A DNA stretch of 64,000 nt from Tolypeutes matacus (GCA_026826555.1 JAKSZT010054324.1:2521143-2585142); one strand, 5' to 3'. Shown: positions 11,311-24,586, counted from the stretch's first letter. Numbers and translations are program-made. Notes: generated by a model from the sequence alone, not told the origin.

Positions 11311-12644
11311 GTGCCAGATAAATATTAACTACTAAATATTAAATTAAATACTAACTATTAATCAGAATGGTATTGCATTAATTACCTCTTATACTGACAC
11401 CCTATTGCCCATTACTCACCTTGAACAATCGGAAGTAGAATAAATGGGTCATTACAATGTTGGTCTCCTTATTTGCCAGATAGTTGTCAAAGGGACTCAA
11501 CCTAAAGTTCTTTAAGAAAAGAAGTGACATATGAAACCTTCAAAAGCCATTCCTCTCATTTAGAACTACTCTGAATAATACTCAAGTTAAGCCCAGAAAG
11601 AATACCTGGGGAATATTCCTGTTAAGGATATGAAAAGTGAATGCCTAGTCCTTAGTGACTGAGATTAACATTGTTGTATTTTAAGGCAGCTACTGATTTG
11701 TTTGAGAAAATTATGTTTTTCAGGCAAGATGAAATAATAACATGTGTTTTATATATCTATATAACTTTGCCTCAAATAATAATGGATGGAGTGTTGACAT
11801 TATTTTTCTTGGTATTTATTAGATAGTAGGGACAAATTTTAGTATCTCCTGTGCAGTTATTTGCAATACAATTCAAAGACAATTTTGTAGTACAAACCCG
11901 GTAGCTCCCAGGCATCGTGGCGTGTTTTTACATTCCCAATACAAAGTGTAAACAGTGTTCAACCAGAGATTATATCCCAATGAAAAGGTAAAAGTTTATA
12001 TCCTAATGAATCTATTGACTCTGCCAATTCAGATTCCAGCTAAGAAAGAATTATAAATTGGCCTATGTAACAACAAACTGGAATGTGTGTATTTTTTATG
12101 TTGGTGTTGAGGGTTTTGTTGTTATTGTTTTATGTTTCTGAAACTAGACCATAGAACTCCTTCAGTCAATCATGGACAATAGCTAAACACTGAAAGATAG
12201 CTTCTGACAAACACCCAAGTTCTAAATTGTACATTGCTTTATGCTGCAAGTCATCATGTGGCAATTTTTAAATCAATTTTCCATTTAACAGAAAACCGAT
12301 GTAATTTTCTCAGAAGTCCAACTGTGCCTGTCTCTGGTGTGTTAAAATCCTAGCATCAGCATCTTTTCCTAGGCTGAGCAGAGGAAAGTATTTTTTTTTT
12401 TTTTTTATTTCCACACAGATATTAGGTGTCCTTCTAAGAGATTGACTGGGAAATACCTGGCATCAAAGTGAAAAAGAAGGTAGTTTCAGAAATGAATCAG
12501 ATCTTTTTTACATTATTTACTAAAGATTAGGTTGGTACTAGCAAGGTACAAAAATCCCTAGAAGGAATAACTCAGTTTCTTAAACTCATTCATATTGAGA
12601 TGCCAGTGGCCTATATCTGAACGTACGTTCATGCAGACATTCTT
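11311..12644. other. Unassigned sequence
   Basis: No gene or named repeat supported. Poly(T) of about 17 lies near 12390-12406. Confidence 0.45.
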
Positions 12645-13095
12645 ATTTGAATCAACAACAAATATTTGGTGAGTGCTCACTCTGTTCCAGGAATTGTGTA
12701 GATACTAGAGAACAAATACAACACGGTCCCTGCTCACAAAGAGGTCACAGTTTAAGAGTAAGGTCTGACAACTAAGCAGATAATTTCCACTCCAGGTAGT
12801 GGTACTCTGACAGATGTAAGAATATGGTATCAAGAAGCACAGAGCAGGGGCCTATGGCCTCAACTGGGACAATGAAGGAGATAGAGAAGGCTTACTGGGG
12901 GATCTATCTCAGGCTTATAGGCCAGTGACACTAAGAAAGAAGGAATAGGAATGCCCTTGGTACTTGAAGAAGGTGGAGCTTGGGAAGAGAATGGTAAAGA
13001 GAAGAGGAATAGGAGGCTTAGGACTTCAAGGGGAATTTGACCTAATGGCTTTGCAGAGGCCAGACATGATCAGAAAATAGTAGCTCCTTGAGGAC
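12645..13095 (-). repeat. LINE L2 3' region, minus orientation
   Basis: Antisense of the L2 3' end: 'aacaaatatttggtgagtgc', 'cggtccctgctcacaaagag', then 'gaaggaataggaatgccc' and downstream purine-rich text in the expected order over about 450 bp. Confidence 0.65.
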
Positions 13096-13654
13096 ATGGT
13101 ATTCATTACACTGTAAAACAGAAGTAGGTCAGCTGACAAGTTTAGGCAAGGTATCCTGGATATTATCAGATATGGTATTCAGCAAATGAAGCAAACTGAG
13201 CATCCAATCAGAGTGATAGGATGCTATTAGAAGTGTGCATTTTTAGAAACACAGGAACCCTCTTCCTATATTATCTTAATGTTACAGATAAATTACTGTA
13301 TTTACCCAGAGTGCTGATATTGATAAATGTGGATCCAGGATGGCTAATGTACAGTCTAAGTTTTCAGCAATGGAAAGATGGAGACTACTTTCTCTCTTTG
13401 AGCACCTTGTAGTTGTCGCTTTACTGATTTTTGACATTAAATGTTGCTATTGAATATTGGATGCCAGGCTGACTTTTGATTCATTGCAATCAGTTGATAT
13501 TCCTGGCTGGATTGTCAAAGAATTCTTGCTTTGTATTTAAAATCTAATAATCGTATTGGTATGTGTCTTGATATTCTCAATAACTTTTCTCCAGAACTTG
13601 GTGTGCCTTTCCAAGATTGATTCTTCTTTAATTTCAGCAATATATTATTGAATT
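13096..13654. other. Unassigned sequence
   Basis: The short open frame at 13221-13412 has no recognisable motif. Nothing else is supported. Confidence 0.4.
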
Positions 13655-14990
13655 TATTTTAACAGTCTTACTGAGATATAATTTATATACCATAAAGTTC
13701 ACTAGTTTGAAGTATACAATTCAATGTTGTTGTTTTCTTCGTTTAGTTACAGAGTTGTGTGACAATTAGCAAAATCTAATTTTAAAAGCTCATACTCCCA
13801 AAAAAACCTTTACCCATTAGCAGTAACTTACTATTCCTGCATCACACAGACTCTGCCCTAAGCATTCACTAAAGTACTTTCTGTTTCTATAGATTTGCCT
13901 ATACTGGACAATTTCATATAAATAGGATCATGCCAGTCTTTTGTGACTGGCTCGTTTCATGTAGCATAATGCTTTCAAAGTCCATCCATGTTGAAGCATA
14001 TATCAATACTTCATTCCTTGCTATTGTTGAGTAATATTCCATTGTACAGATATAACCAAGTTTCTATTTATCCATTCATCAGTTGATAGACATTTGGGTT
14101 GTTTCTACTTTTAGGCAATTATGAACATTCATGTACAAATTTTTTGTGAACATGTCTTTTCCTTTCTCTTGGTGATTCATGTGGTACTCTATATTTAACA
14201 TTTTGAGAAAGTGCCAAACTGTTTTACACTATGTCTGCCCATAGTGCATTCCGATCAACAGTGAGGGTTTTCATTCTCTACTGTGGCGAAATTAATGCAG
14301 AGTTGTTTGTATTTTTTTAATTATTGATATTCTAGTAGATGAGAAGTGGAATCTCATTGTGGTTTTGATTTACATTCCCCTAATGTTTGATAATATGAGC
14401 ATCTTTTGACATGCTTTTTGACCTTTTGGATGTCTTATTTGGAGAAATATGTATTCAAATCCTTAGTACATTTTTAATTGAGGTGTCTTTTTGTTGTTGA
14501 TTTCTAAGAGTTCTTTATATATATATTTTTATTCTAGATCCTTAACAGATCTATGATTTGCAAATATTTTCTTGCACTCTAAGTTGTCTCTTCACTTTCT
14601 TGATGGTTTCATTTAAAGCACAAACATTTTTAATTTTAATAAAATCTAACTTTTCAATCCTCTCTTTTAATGTAATTGTTTATGGTGTTGTACCTAAGAA
14701 ATATGTGCCTAACCCAAAACCAAGCAACACCGGTGTTTTCTTCTAAGCTTGATATAGTTCTAGCTCTCACATTTAGGTCTATGTGACATTTAGAGTTCAT
14801 TTTTGAATAGTGTGAAGCAGGGGTCCTGTTTTATTTTTTTTTAATCAGTAGGGAATCTGTTCTTCTCTTTCTTACATATTTTCTTATAATATCTTTTTGT
14901 ATATCCATTTGCAACTTTGCATATTCTCTTTTATTTTGTATATTCCTTTTGCATAAGTTGGATTTTCTGATACTAGATATTAAAGGAAAG
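13655..14990 (-). repeat. L1M LINE: 3' UTR and end of ORF2, minus orientation
   Basis: The plus strand shows the classic antisense L1 3' order: 'cttactgagatataatttat', 'tttgcctatactggacaatt', 'gtaatattccattgtacaga', 'cattcatcagttgatagaca', 'gatttgcaaatattttcttg' and 'tttgaatagtgtgaagcagg'. The protein frame (C-terminal ORF2, minus strand) is broken by stops and small deletions. The element is 5'-truncated near 14990. Confidence 0.8.
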
Positions 14991-16344
14991 TTCCAGTAGA
15001 AGAGATGGCATCTCCGTTCTGCTTAGAGGCATCTACCTTTATTTAAATGTTATGGACTATTTCTTTAGAACAAGTCTCTTCTCTGCAATCATGCTTTTTT
15101 GCCTCTCAGACCCTACAGGGTCAAGAAGGTTTTCATGAGTAGTTCTGTACTCTCCTGGCGATGTCCTTGTGACCAAAAAATAGAAACTTTGCTTTTCTAA
15201 GAGGAATTTTCTAAGTTCTATCACCTCAGGTTCGATCTGGTCATTTCAGGTGTTTTCTTTCCTTGCTGCCTCACAGTGACAACTCTGATCTTAAACCTTC
15301 ACAATGGGTTTCAAATCATGTGAGTTACTGTCTCCTTGAAACTGAATGTTTGCTGTTAATTTCTGAGACTTGCCACTGTTAAGCACTTCCCACACCCTAT
15401 TTTCTCATCTTATTTCAAAAAGGTTTGCTCTGTCTTAGTCTCTGTCTGCTCTCTACAAACTCAATATTTATAGTTTATGGAGGTGTTTTATCTGACTTTG
15501 CTTGTTGTTCTACAGTTTTCAGATAGATAAATTGGGAATGCATAACTAACTGGCTGCCATGTGCCTACCATATTCTCTCTTCAATTTTTGACATACAATG
15601 CTCAATATTGTTGAATGGCTGTTGGACCCACTTCAGTAGGGCCTCATGGATCTATGTATGTGTTTGGAAATTTAAATAGAACCCTCCTTCCTTCATTCCT
15701 CATACACAGACAATGAAGGTGCTCCCTGGAGTATTGACTTTGAACAAAACAAAATGCTTCACATCTTCATTACAATTTTGAACAGTTTTGGAGGAAAGCT
15801 AGCTTCCTTAGGTTGTCTAAAAAAGAAGAATTACAGAGCTTATATTTCTAATGTATTCTTAGATAATAAGAATTTAAAGATTTATTTGTCCCTAATTGAA
15901 AAAACCCAAGAAATTTAAATTTGGATGATATTAAGACATGTAAAAAGAGCCTGCATTAGAATGATATCAATATCATAACCAAATAAATCAAAGAAGGCTT
16001 AGTATTCTCATAACTTTTAGGCTCTAGTAGGCATAACTCTCAAAAGAGAGAACAAGATCATTTATTTAGAAGGGATTTAAATGTAGGGATTTAAAAATTT
16101 TACTCACAGTCAACAATTGAAAATGGAAGAACCAGAAATACAAAATGTACAGGTAAAGGAGAAGCAAGGGTTGATATAAGTGATCTTGCATGGCATGTAT
16201 TCAAAGCTAACATTTTCAATATGTGTTTTTCTCTGGAGCACATAAAGTGAAGATTTAATGAAAAGAATTGAAAAAAAAAAAAAAGTCCCACCATGCAACT
16301 GTTTGCAATATATATAGAATCCTGACATTGGTGAAATACAAATA
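14991..16344. other. Unassigned sequence
   Basis: May continue older LINE material at its left end, but I cannot support a family. Overlapping minus-strand frames at 16100-16360 are low-complexity F-rich translations of AT-rich DNA. Confidence 0.4.
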
Positions 16345-16702
16345 ACTTATTTAATTCCACAAATATTCATTCAATGCCTTTTGAGTACTAAGCATTTTTG
16401 TAGATACTAAGGAAGTGATGGTGAGTGAAAGAAACCAAATACCTACCTTCAGGGAACTTGCATTCTAGTGGGTGAGGCAGAAAAGTAACAAATCAACAAC
16501 TAAATATTAAAATATCAGGTAATGATATATGCTTTATATATAGCAAAGAAGTTTAAACGTATAGAGAGTGATAGGAAATATTTTAGCTAGTGTGGTTATA
16601 GAAGGCCTCTCTATAATAATGAAAATATGAAAATATTAGTGAAAAGAACATTCTAAGTCTAGAGTAGAAATCATCTTTCAAAGGGTAATAAAAGGACAAA
16701 AT
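16345..16702 (-). repeat. LINE L2 3' region, minus orientation
   Basis: Antisense L2 order: 'ccacaaatattcattcaatg', 'gggaacttgcattctagtgg', 'tatagaaggcctctctataa'. It ends where the plus-strand L1 5' UTR starts. Confidence 0.6.
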
Positions 16703-17949
16703 ATTGGGGTATTGTAGGAAGTTGGCAGAATAGGAAGCTCCAAGAATCAGTCCGTCCACCAGAACAACTACTAAACAGGAAAGAATTATCTGAATCAACT
16801 ATTTTGAAACTTCTGGAGTCAGTAGAATGCTGTACAGGCATTCAGGGAACAACAGGAGGAAGAAACAGGTAAATTACAGTAAATTTCTCCCTTCACACAG
16901 GGATTACTGGTACCCAGCCACAACTTGCAATGGTAGACACAAGTGTGATCCAGCCCAGAAAAGGACATAAAAACCCACTTACCCATGATTGGGGAGGGGG
17001 AGAGGGACAGCAAGGTACAGGCCAATTGCTAATCACTGCTTTTAATAAGCTACTTCAGATCCCTGGAAACTGGTGCTGAGGGTGGCCATTGTTCCAACCC
17101 ACCTTGGACAAAGGCAGCAGAGGATGCTTCAAGATAGTATACTTCCTCAGAGCTGTGGAAGACAGTTGAAGGGCTGCATGGACTGGAAGCTGAGTCAAGA
17201 AAGTGCAGATTTGGGAAGCTGTGAAGAAGTTCCTGGCACCCTTCCTAGCCTGTCTCTCACACCCTCCCCAGACAAATTGGGAGCCTTTGAGGATCTCTGG
17301 CCTTGTTCTGGCTAGTAAAGACTGACTTGGGAACTCCTCTTTGTTGTACCCCACCTCCCAGAAATTTCCCTCTAGGCAAAAGCAGCTGGAGATAATGCAA
17401 ACAGAGTAAGAAGCAATTGAAATGGATGATCTGGGGCAAAGGCTTACCTGCTTTAAGTCCTACAGTGGAAGACCCTGGAAGAGGGCTAAGAGAATTGGTT
17501 CCTGGGAAGTAGAGAGATCATTTAGACTCCTGTAAACAGGAGAACTCCTAAGGCCACTAAGAAGCACAAGCCCAGGAAAAGACATAGGCATAGAAAAGAC
17601 AGGGAGGAATTGGCACTTTTCATTGACTTACTTGATGGGGTGGGGGGAGTGAACTCTGAAGGAGAACACCAACAAGGCAAAGGCAATTTGCAGATACGGT
17701 GAAAGGTTTTTTTTTTTTTTATTCTTTGTTTTTCAGTTTTGGGAGGTTTTTTGCTTAGGTTTGCTTGGTTTTTGTTAGCTCCTATACTCAAGAAATTCTC
17801 TGCAATATCACTAGCTGGTTACAAGCTTGAGAAATAGATATGTCAGGGAATAAATCCCAGAGTTAACATTTTAAAATATTAAAATGCATACTGTGAAACA
17901 AATGATTACAAAACAAAGAAACAGGCGATTATGGTCCATCCAAAGAAGA

Positions 17950-18760
17950 GGATGAAAGTCCAGAAAACATCAACAAAGAAAAGTAGATTGTGGAAATATA
18001 AGACAAAGATTTAGAAAAAAAAAGATTTTCTGTATGCTCAAGGAGATGAAGGAAAATACAGAGAAAGAACTAAAGGATAACAAGAAGACAAATGAATGAA
18101 CAATATGAGCATCTCAGTGAAGAGTTAGAAATTTTAAGAAGGAACTAAATGGAATTACGGGAGTTGAAGACCACAATAATTGAAATAAAAAATCCCAGGG
18201 GGTTTCAACAGCAGATTGGATCTGGATTGGAACTCGAAGACAAGACAATTGAATTAGTGACCCTTAGCAAGAGAAAGAAAAAAAAAAAAAAAAAAGAAAG
18301 AAATATGAAAAGCAAAAATTGCCTAAGAGGCCTCTGGGACACAATCAGGCATACCAATATCCCAGAGAATACCAAACAAGATAAACTTGAAGAATATACA
18401 CCCCATCTCATGATGATCAAACTCTTGAATACAATGGAAGATGAGAGAATTCTGAAAATTGCAAAAGAAAAGCAAATATTATGTACAAGGAAGTCCCAAT
18501 TAGATTGAGTGCTGATTTCTCATCAAAAAACATGACTCCAAGAAGACAGAAAGTTGAATTACTTAAAGTGCTGAAAGAAAACAACTGCCAAACAAGAATT
18601 TTATATCTGCTAAGACTTTCTTTCAAAAATGATGGTGAGATTAAGACATCCTGAGAAAGCTGAGAGATTTTATCACCACTAGACCTTCCCTATAAGCAAT
18701 ACCTCAGACTGAAAGGAAAGGACACAATACAGTGATTCGAAGTGGCATAAAGAAATAAAG
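17950..18760 (+). pseudogene. L1 ORF1 remnant and ORF1/ORF2 transition
   Basis: The 119-residue frame at 18149-18508 carries an L1-like ORF1 segment (LRGLWDTIRHTNIPE... and NTMEDERILKIAKEKQ) preceded by E/K-rich coiled-coil-like text. A 16-A run near 18277-18296 interrupts it and encodes only lysines. Downstream text (gtgctgaaagaaaacaactg, cactagaccttccctataag) is typical of the old L1M segment that follows. ORF1p is an RNA-binding chaperone in active L1s; here several stops prevent any full product. Confidence 0.6.
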
Positions 18761-18825
18761 ACCTCCAGTAAAGGTAACCATTTGGGTAATTATAAGTGCT
18801 AGTACTTTTGTATTGTATTTTTTTG

Positions 18826-19438
18826 GTATGTGTATTAATCAGCCAAAGGGGTGCTGATGCAAAATACCAGAAATCAGTCAGTTTTTGTAAAGAGTATTTA
18901 TTTGGGGTAGAAGCTTACAGTTACCAGACCATAAAGTGTAATTTACTTCCCTCACCAGTCTATTGCCACGTGCTGGAGCAAGATGGCAGCCGATGTTCAG
19001 ACTTCCTCTTCCTCTTAAGGCTCCATGGTCAGGCTCTGTAGGCTTTGTTTCTTTCCCCGGGGCTCGATTCTCTCTGGGCTCAGCTGCTTTGGTCTCTCCA
19101 CAAGGCCAACTGTAGGCTATCAGGCAAACCTCTCGTCTCTTTTCTCTGGGCCTTCTCTCCTTCCTCATGACCAGGCTCCTCTGTGTGCTTACTTCCCAGG
19201 ACTCCAACTCAAAACCTCCAACTAACTTCTCTGCTGTGTAGTTTTCTCTGTGAGTCCCTGCCCACCAAGGGGGTGGGACTGAATGTCCTACTGATGTGGC
19301 ACAATCAAAGCCTTAATCATTATTTAATCAAGGAAAAGCCAATACACTCTAATACACCTAGAGGAAAAGACCAATTTACAAACATAATCCAATATTTCTT
19401 TTTGGAATTCATCAATAATATCAAACTGTTACAGTATG
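18826..19438 (-). mobile_element. Solo LTR, family 1, nested in L1, with 5-bp duplication
   Basis: The LTR is 18831-19433 (603 bp) with gtatg duplicated at 18826-18830 and 19434-19438. L1 sequence reads continuously across the insertion once the LTR and one gtatg are removed. The LTR is therefore younger than this L1. All open frames in it (18796-19491, 18878-19207 minus) are shadows. Confidence 0.97.
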
Positions 19439-20229
19439 TAACTCTGTTCTTTCTCCCTAAAGGTACAAAAATGCAAATGCATAAAAAATAATGATAAATC
19501 TATGGTGAGGCAGATAATGTACAAAGATAAAACTTGTAACAAGTTCAAAAAAAGGTGCAGGGACAAAAAAGTATAGGAACATTGTATGACTATAATATTG
19601 AAGTCAAGTTGGTATCAAGTAAAACATGTTTATTATATATTTAGGATGTTAAATTTTAACCCCTTGGTAACTGTAAGGAAAATATATGAAACATATATGC
19701 AGATAGAGATGATAAGAGATTCCATATGGTGCAATAGAACAAATCAAATAAATATGAAAGTAGGAATTTACAGAAAATTAAATGATATAAGTGATATGAC
19801 TTACAAACACTAAATAGAAATATGGCAGAAGAAAGTCCTTATCAATAGTGACTTCAAATGTAAATGTATTAAACTATTTAGTAAAAGGCAGAGATTGGCA
19901 GAATAGATTTTAAAAAAATAGCATTACCCAATTGTATGCTGTCTACAAGAGACTAACCTTAAATTAAATTAAAGTGAAAGGATTAAAAAAATATATGTCG
20001 CATAAGTAGTAACCAAAAGGGAACTGGGGAAGCTATATTAATAACACATAAAATAGACTTTAAGAAAATAAAAATTGTTACAAGGAACAAAGAACAATAT
20101 TATATACTGATAAAGGGGTCAATTAAACCAGAAGATGTTACAATTATAATTATATAATGAAACTAACAGCAGAACCGCAATATATATAAAACAAATACTG
20201 ACAGAGTTCAAGGGAGAAAGTGATAGTTT

Positions 20230-21090
20230 AAAGTAATAGTAGGATATACCATTTTCAATAATGGATAGAACATCTAGACAAATAACAATAAAGAAAAAGA
20301 AGACTTCAATGATACTCTAAAACAACTAGACCTAACAGATATATATGGAACATTTCACTCAAAAACAGCTCACACTTCCCAATATTAAAACTTATTACAA
20401 AATCACAGTAATCAAAACAGCATGGTACTTTCAGAAGGGCAGACAGGTAGACCAATGGAATCGAATTGAGGATTCAGAAATCAACCTTCACATTAGATCC
20501 AACTTAATTTTTAAAAGGGGCTAAAAATCACTCAATGGGGAGAGAATAGTCTGTTTAACAAATGATGCTGGGAAAATTGTATATTTCCTTTGCAAAAGAA
20601 TGAAGGTAGACCCCTTACCTCACACCATATGCAAAAATCAACTAAAAATTAATCAAGTCATAAATATATAGGCCAGAACCCTAAAACTCATAGAAGGAAT
20701 CAGAAGGATGCTTCTGCAAGACCTTGTGTTAGACAATGGATTCTTACATAAAAAGCATAAGCATCAAAAGCAAAAAGTAGATAAATTGGGCCTTAGCAAA
20801 ATTAAAAATGTTTGTGCCTCAAAGAACTTTCTCATAAAAGTTAAACAACAACCTACACAATCAGTGAAAATATTTGGAAACCACATATCTGATAAGAGTT
20901 TAATATCCAGAACAAAATCCTTCAACTCAGCAATACAAAGGCAAATTCATCGCTGTTGGAATGTACAATGGTGCAGCTACTGTAGAAAACAGTCTGACAG
21001 TTCTTCAGAAATTTAAGTGTAGAAATATCATTTGACTCATCAATCCCAATCCTTGGGATATACCCAAAAGAATTGAAATCAAGGACTCAA
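20230..21090 (+). pseudogene. L1 ORF2 remnant with large internal deletion
   Basis: Bases about 20290-20375 encode the end of the endonuclease-type segment ([12 protein letters not shown]). Directly after, the translation matches the late thumb/C-terminal region ([15 protein letters not shown], then PHTICKNQ and the 102-residue frame at 20708-21016 with VDKLGLSKIKNVCAS). The reverse transcriptase core with its catalytic aspartates is missing. Stops also occur, so no ORF2 activity is possible. Confidence 0.75.
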
Positions 21091-21234
21091 ACAGATATTT
21101 GCACACTGATGGTCATAGTGTATTTATTCACATGGTCACAATTTCCAAAAGGTGGAGGCAACCCAAGTACCTAACCAATGAATGGATAAGTAAAATATGA
21201 TATATACTCAAGAAAAATATCCAAGAAAATAAGT

Positions 21235-22420
21235 ATTTAGAATATGTATTTACCTCAACTGAAAATATTGTAGAGACGAATCTGGCAAAGATTTTAAAAA
21301 TAATTATTCATAGCATGCTCAAAATGAAAATGAATCTTTCATTAAAAAATTAAGAAGAATTGTTAAAGAAACAACTACCAAAATAAAATAAGCATGTGAA
21401 TACCCAAAGAGACCATCAGAAATCTTGGAACCGGAATCTTAAAAGCTTGCAGAGAGAAAGGACAGATTATCTTTAGAGTGTCAGCCATAGATGAATTGCA
21501 ACCATCAGTCTCTCACTATCTGTTTTAGATGCCAGAAAATAAAGGAATACCATCAATGGGCTTAGGAAAAGAAAACAAAAGTCAGCTAAAATTGCATATC
21601 CAGCTAAATATTTTTATGAGAGGAAGCCATAAAAGCTATTTGCTAACGTGTGTTTAGAAAAATTTATTACTCATACCAGCATTAAATAAGTTCTGGGGTG
21701 AACTAGAAAATATAAAACAGCAATTGATATTTGTCCTAGGGTGACAAGGATGAAATCTATTATTAGATTAAAAGGATAAAATCATATCTTTTCAATATGT
21801 GCAGATAAATATTCAATAAAATCCAGCAAATATTCTAACAAATTCTTACCAAACTAATAAAAGATAATTCCTTTTCTCTGTATCTAAAACTTATATCACT
21901 ATGATACTTCTATTCAATATTCTACTGAAGATTCTAGCTAATACAATACGAAAACAACAAAAAAAGAGGTGTAAGAATTAAAAGGCTGAATTAAAACTAC
22001 TTTTATTTGTATATGATAGGATGTTTAAGTAGAAAATCCAACGCTCTTTACAGATAAAGTCTTAGGACTAATAGTAATAAAGAAGGAAAAAATAGGGATG
22101 TGGCATACAAATCAAAATACACAAATCAATACTTCCTTATATATAATTAGAAAGCAACTTTTAAACTTTACCTAAAACTCATGCCTTATACAAAAATAAA
22201 TTCAAAATTAATCATAGCCTTTATAAATTGTAAAACTGGAAAACATTTAGACAAATAGGTGAAAATCTTTGAGATCTAAGACTAGGCAAAGAGTTCACCA
22301 AAAGCATGATCTATAAAAAGAAAAATTAATAAACTGGGCCTCATTAAAGTTAAAAACTGTTGCTCTCCAAAAGTCCTTTTGAAAAGAACGTAAAGACAAG
22401 CTACAGACTTGGTTTATGAA
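21235..22420 (+). repeat. Ancient L1/HAL1-like remnant
   Basis: Bases 21440-21720 resemble the 3' end of an old L1M/HAL1 ORF1 (cttgcagagagaaaggacag, tgccagaaaataaaggaata, attgcatatccagctaaata). Bases 21780-22410 resemble strongly diverged ORF2 text (ttcaataaaatccagcaaat, agactaggcaaagagttca, ctgggcctcattaaagttaa). No open frame remains. It could be two fragments. Confidence 0.45.
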
Positions 22421-24586
22421 TACATTTTTTTTCCATGAAGATATTTAGGTGTAGAGGAAGATGTATAGTGCAAGAAACATTTCTTATCTGGCAGTTCTGT
22501 TGCTTTACAACCTCATTTATGGGGCTGTAACCTTCTGTAGCATCTTGAGTTTCCATAAACATGATTCAAATGTGTGATGGAAGAACCAGAGTACATAAGA
22601 AAGGGGTAATTTGTTAAACAGAGCACAGAATGTTCTATAAATGCTTTAACATCTCAGAAGCTATTCATAGCTCAACATTTCCCAAAAGTAGAGTTTATTT
22701 ACTTATACAACTTATTATTGAAGAAATAAAGAAAATAAAGGTGAAAAGTAAAAGAGTTTGTGACACTATTTGAAAAGGCAAATGTTTTGAAGGAAAAGTT
22801 TTAAAAAGACAAATGTTTTATATGTTTCAAAGGTACAAGAAAAGGAGAATGTACAAAAAAAGTAAAACAAATGGAGGTAAATGACTTATTAGATGGAAAG
22901 GACAAATGCAAAATGGTATTCAGATATTTTATTAAAGGGTAGAGAGGAATCGACTGGGGATAAGGAAATCTGAGTTTACTTCTTGATTTGTTTTAACTGT
23001 TGGAACGATAGAATTAATTGACTTCACCTCTCAGATTCATTTTCCCATTTATATAATGGGGTGGAAGTCCTTGAGCACCGTGGAGACTCTGTGAGGCCGT
23101 CCTGCTGACTGTACAGGTGAAATGGCTCTCTGCCTCATGCATCACACTTTGAGAACCTATCGGACATGCCAGTGACTCACTGCCAAGGGTAATACAGAGT
23201 GACACACAAATAGGATCCCCAAATACAATTGGCTTTGCTTTTCTCATTTCCAGAGTGCTATGTTCTAACAAATTTAAAAGTTCTTCAATTTATAAATTCC
23301 ACCCTTGAAGCAGAGTGAATCAAAGCACTTGTGGCATTTGAATCACTGTACCTTGGGAATGATTTATTGTGTTTGAATTTTCATTGTGTTTCTATTGGGG
23401 GAAATAGGCTGCTGGGTAGAGTAAACATTTCCTCAGTGTGAAATATGCTCTAAGCAGCCCTGAGCATGTGCCAAGAAGTTCTAATGTTGCTTGAAAATTA
23501 TTATTGCTCCATTAAGGATCCCTGAATTTGTGAATACTCAATGTAACCACGTGATTAATTTATGCCTCCTCAACTCTAGATGACTGCTTTCCAAATGTGC
23601 TTTAATTTCAATATGTTTATAAAATAATTAAAATGCAATTTGCCAGGTTTTAAGAGTGTTTGTGATAGACGTTCAAAATGTTTCAGGTAGCACTGCTTTC
23701 TGGGTTTTTCCTAATAGCGTCTTCCTCCCCTCCGATCCTTTTAATTCAACTCTTAACAGGTACAGCAGTTCTCATAAATAAACATGTGAATTGATTGAGA
23801 GGAGTGATTAAATGGCATTCTGAGGTTAGTGCTCTAGCATTTATTTCCTGGAAAGTCTGCTGAATGTTTCCAATTTCACAACCTGAAAATAGCCCTCTTT
23901 GGATTAGTGTTATAATAAGGATCTGGCTTGCTTAGAAGGGGTGGTGGTGGTGGTGGCAGCACTGAAGGAGGTGTAGAGGGAAGAATAAAAAGTAGGAGGA
24001 TTAAGTAATACCATTTAGATTCACTTGTCTGTAGAAAAGACCTTTCCATCTGGTTAAGTGAAGAAGAATGAATGAAGAATCAGTGTTCTTATTTAATCAG
24101 CTTAATCACCTTGAAAAATTGAGGTAGTTATACCATCTACCAGGCATGAAGGGCCTAAATGATATTTGCCAAGTTGTTTCAACACCTTGATAGTAGAGTT
24201 CTACATATTGCCAGAGAGTTGGGCTGACAACTAATGCTCCTGACATACGTCATTTCAAAATTACTCTGAATTGGCATCATTACTAAAATCTGAGAAAGGG
24301 ACTGGTCTTGCTATTAAATTTATAATGTTTCCACGTATATTCCAGAATTTGATGGAGAAAGGGGATCGCAATATACTATCCCACCCAGACTCCAGACCTA
24401 CCTGAGAAGACATTTGTCAGAGATCCCACTTCTTTGGATAGATGTTTTCAATAACAGGGTGCCAGCAACAGCACCTATAGCAAAACAGGAATGACACTGA
24501 CTATAAGAATATCAGATATCGACCTCGGTGATTCTTACACATTGTTTCCCTTTAAATTTTACTTCTCTTCTATGAATTGGGCACTG
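22421..24586. other. Mostly single-copy sequence
   Basis: Apart from a MIR-like piece at 22955-23065 I recognise no repeats. The minus-strand frame at 23014-23271 overlaps that MIR and has no motif. The stretch 23600-24000 has a higher G+C, non-repetitive texture and is a candidate for conserved non-coding sequence. A (GGT)n run is at 23940-23957. Confidence 0.5.
22955..23065 (+). repeat. MIR SINE fragment
   Basis: 'ttgacttcacctctcagatt' followed by 'cattttcccatttatataat' matches the forward MIR core and its downstream half. Confidence 0.4.

Larger units (their letters stand above)
16703..21230 (+). mobile_element. L1 LINE, plus strand, internally deleted and LTR-interrupted
   Basis: The left end (about 16703) begins ggggtattgtaggaagtt, sharing its first bases with the 5' end of the minus-strand L1 at 32183. 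A G/C-richer 5' UTR runs to about 17900. An A-rich ORF1 remnant follows, then the ORF1-ORF2 transition, then a short ORF2 endonuclease segment that jumps near 20376 to C-terminal ORF2. The family 1 LTR at 18831-19433 splits it. Many stops and frameshifts show it is dead. The old L1 text starting at about 21235 may be a separate insertion. Confidence 0.8.

Noticed and set aside
16100..16360. Hydrophobic minus-strand frames resembling membrane segments
   Set aside because: Low-complexity translation across an A run; no conserved residues or splice context.
17055..17354. 99-residue minus-strand frame
   Set aside because: Antisense of the plus-strand L1 5' UTR, which is G+C-richer and so has fewer stops.
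23014..23271. 85-residue minus-strand frame with a protein-like composition
   Set aside because: Its end overlaps a MIR fragment and no splice sites or motif are visible.
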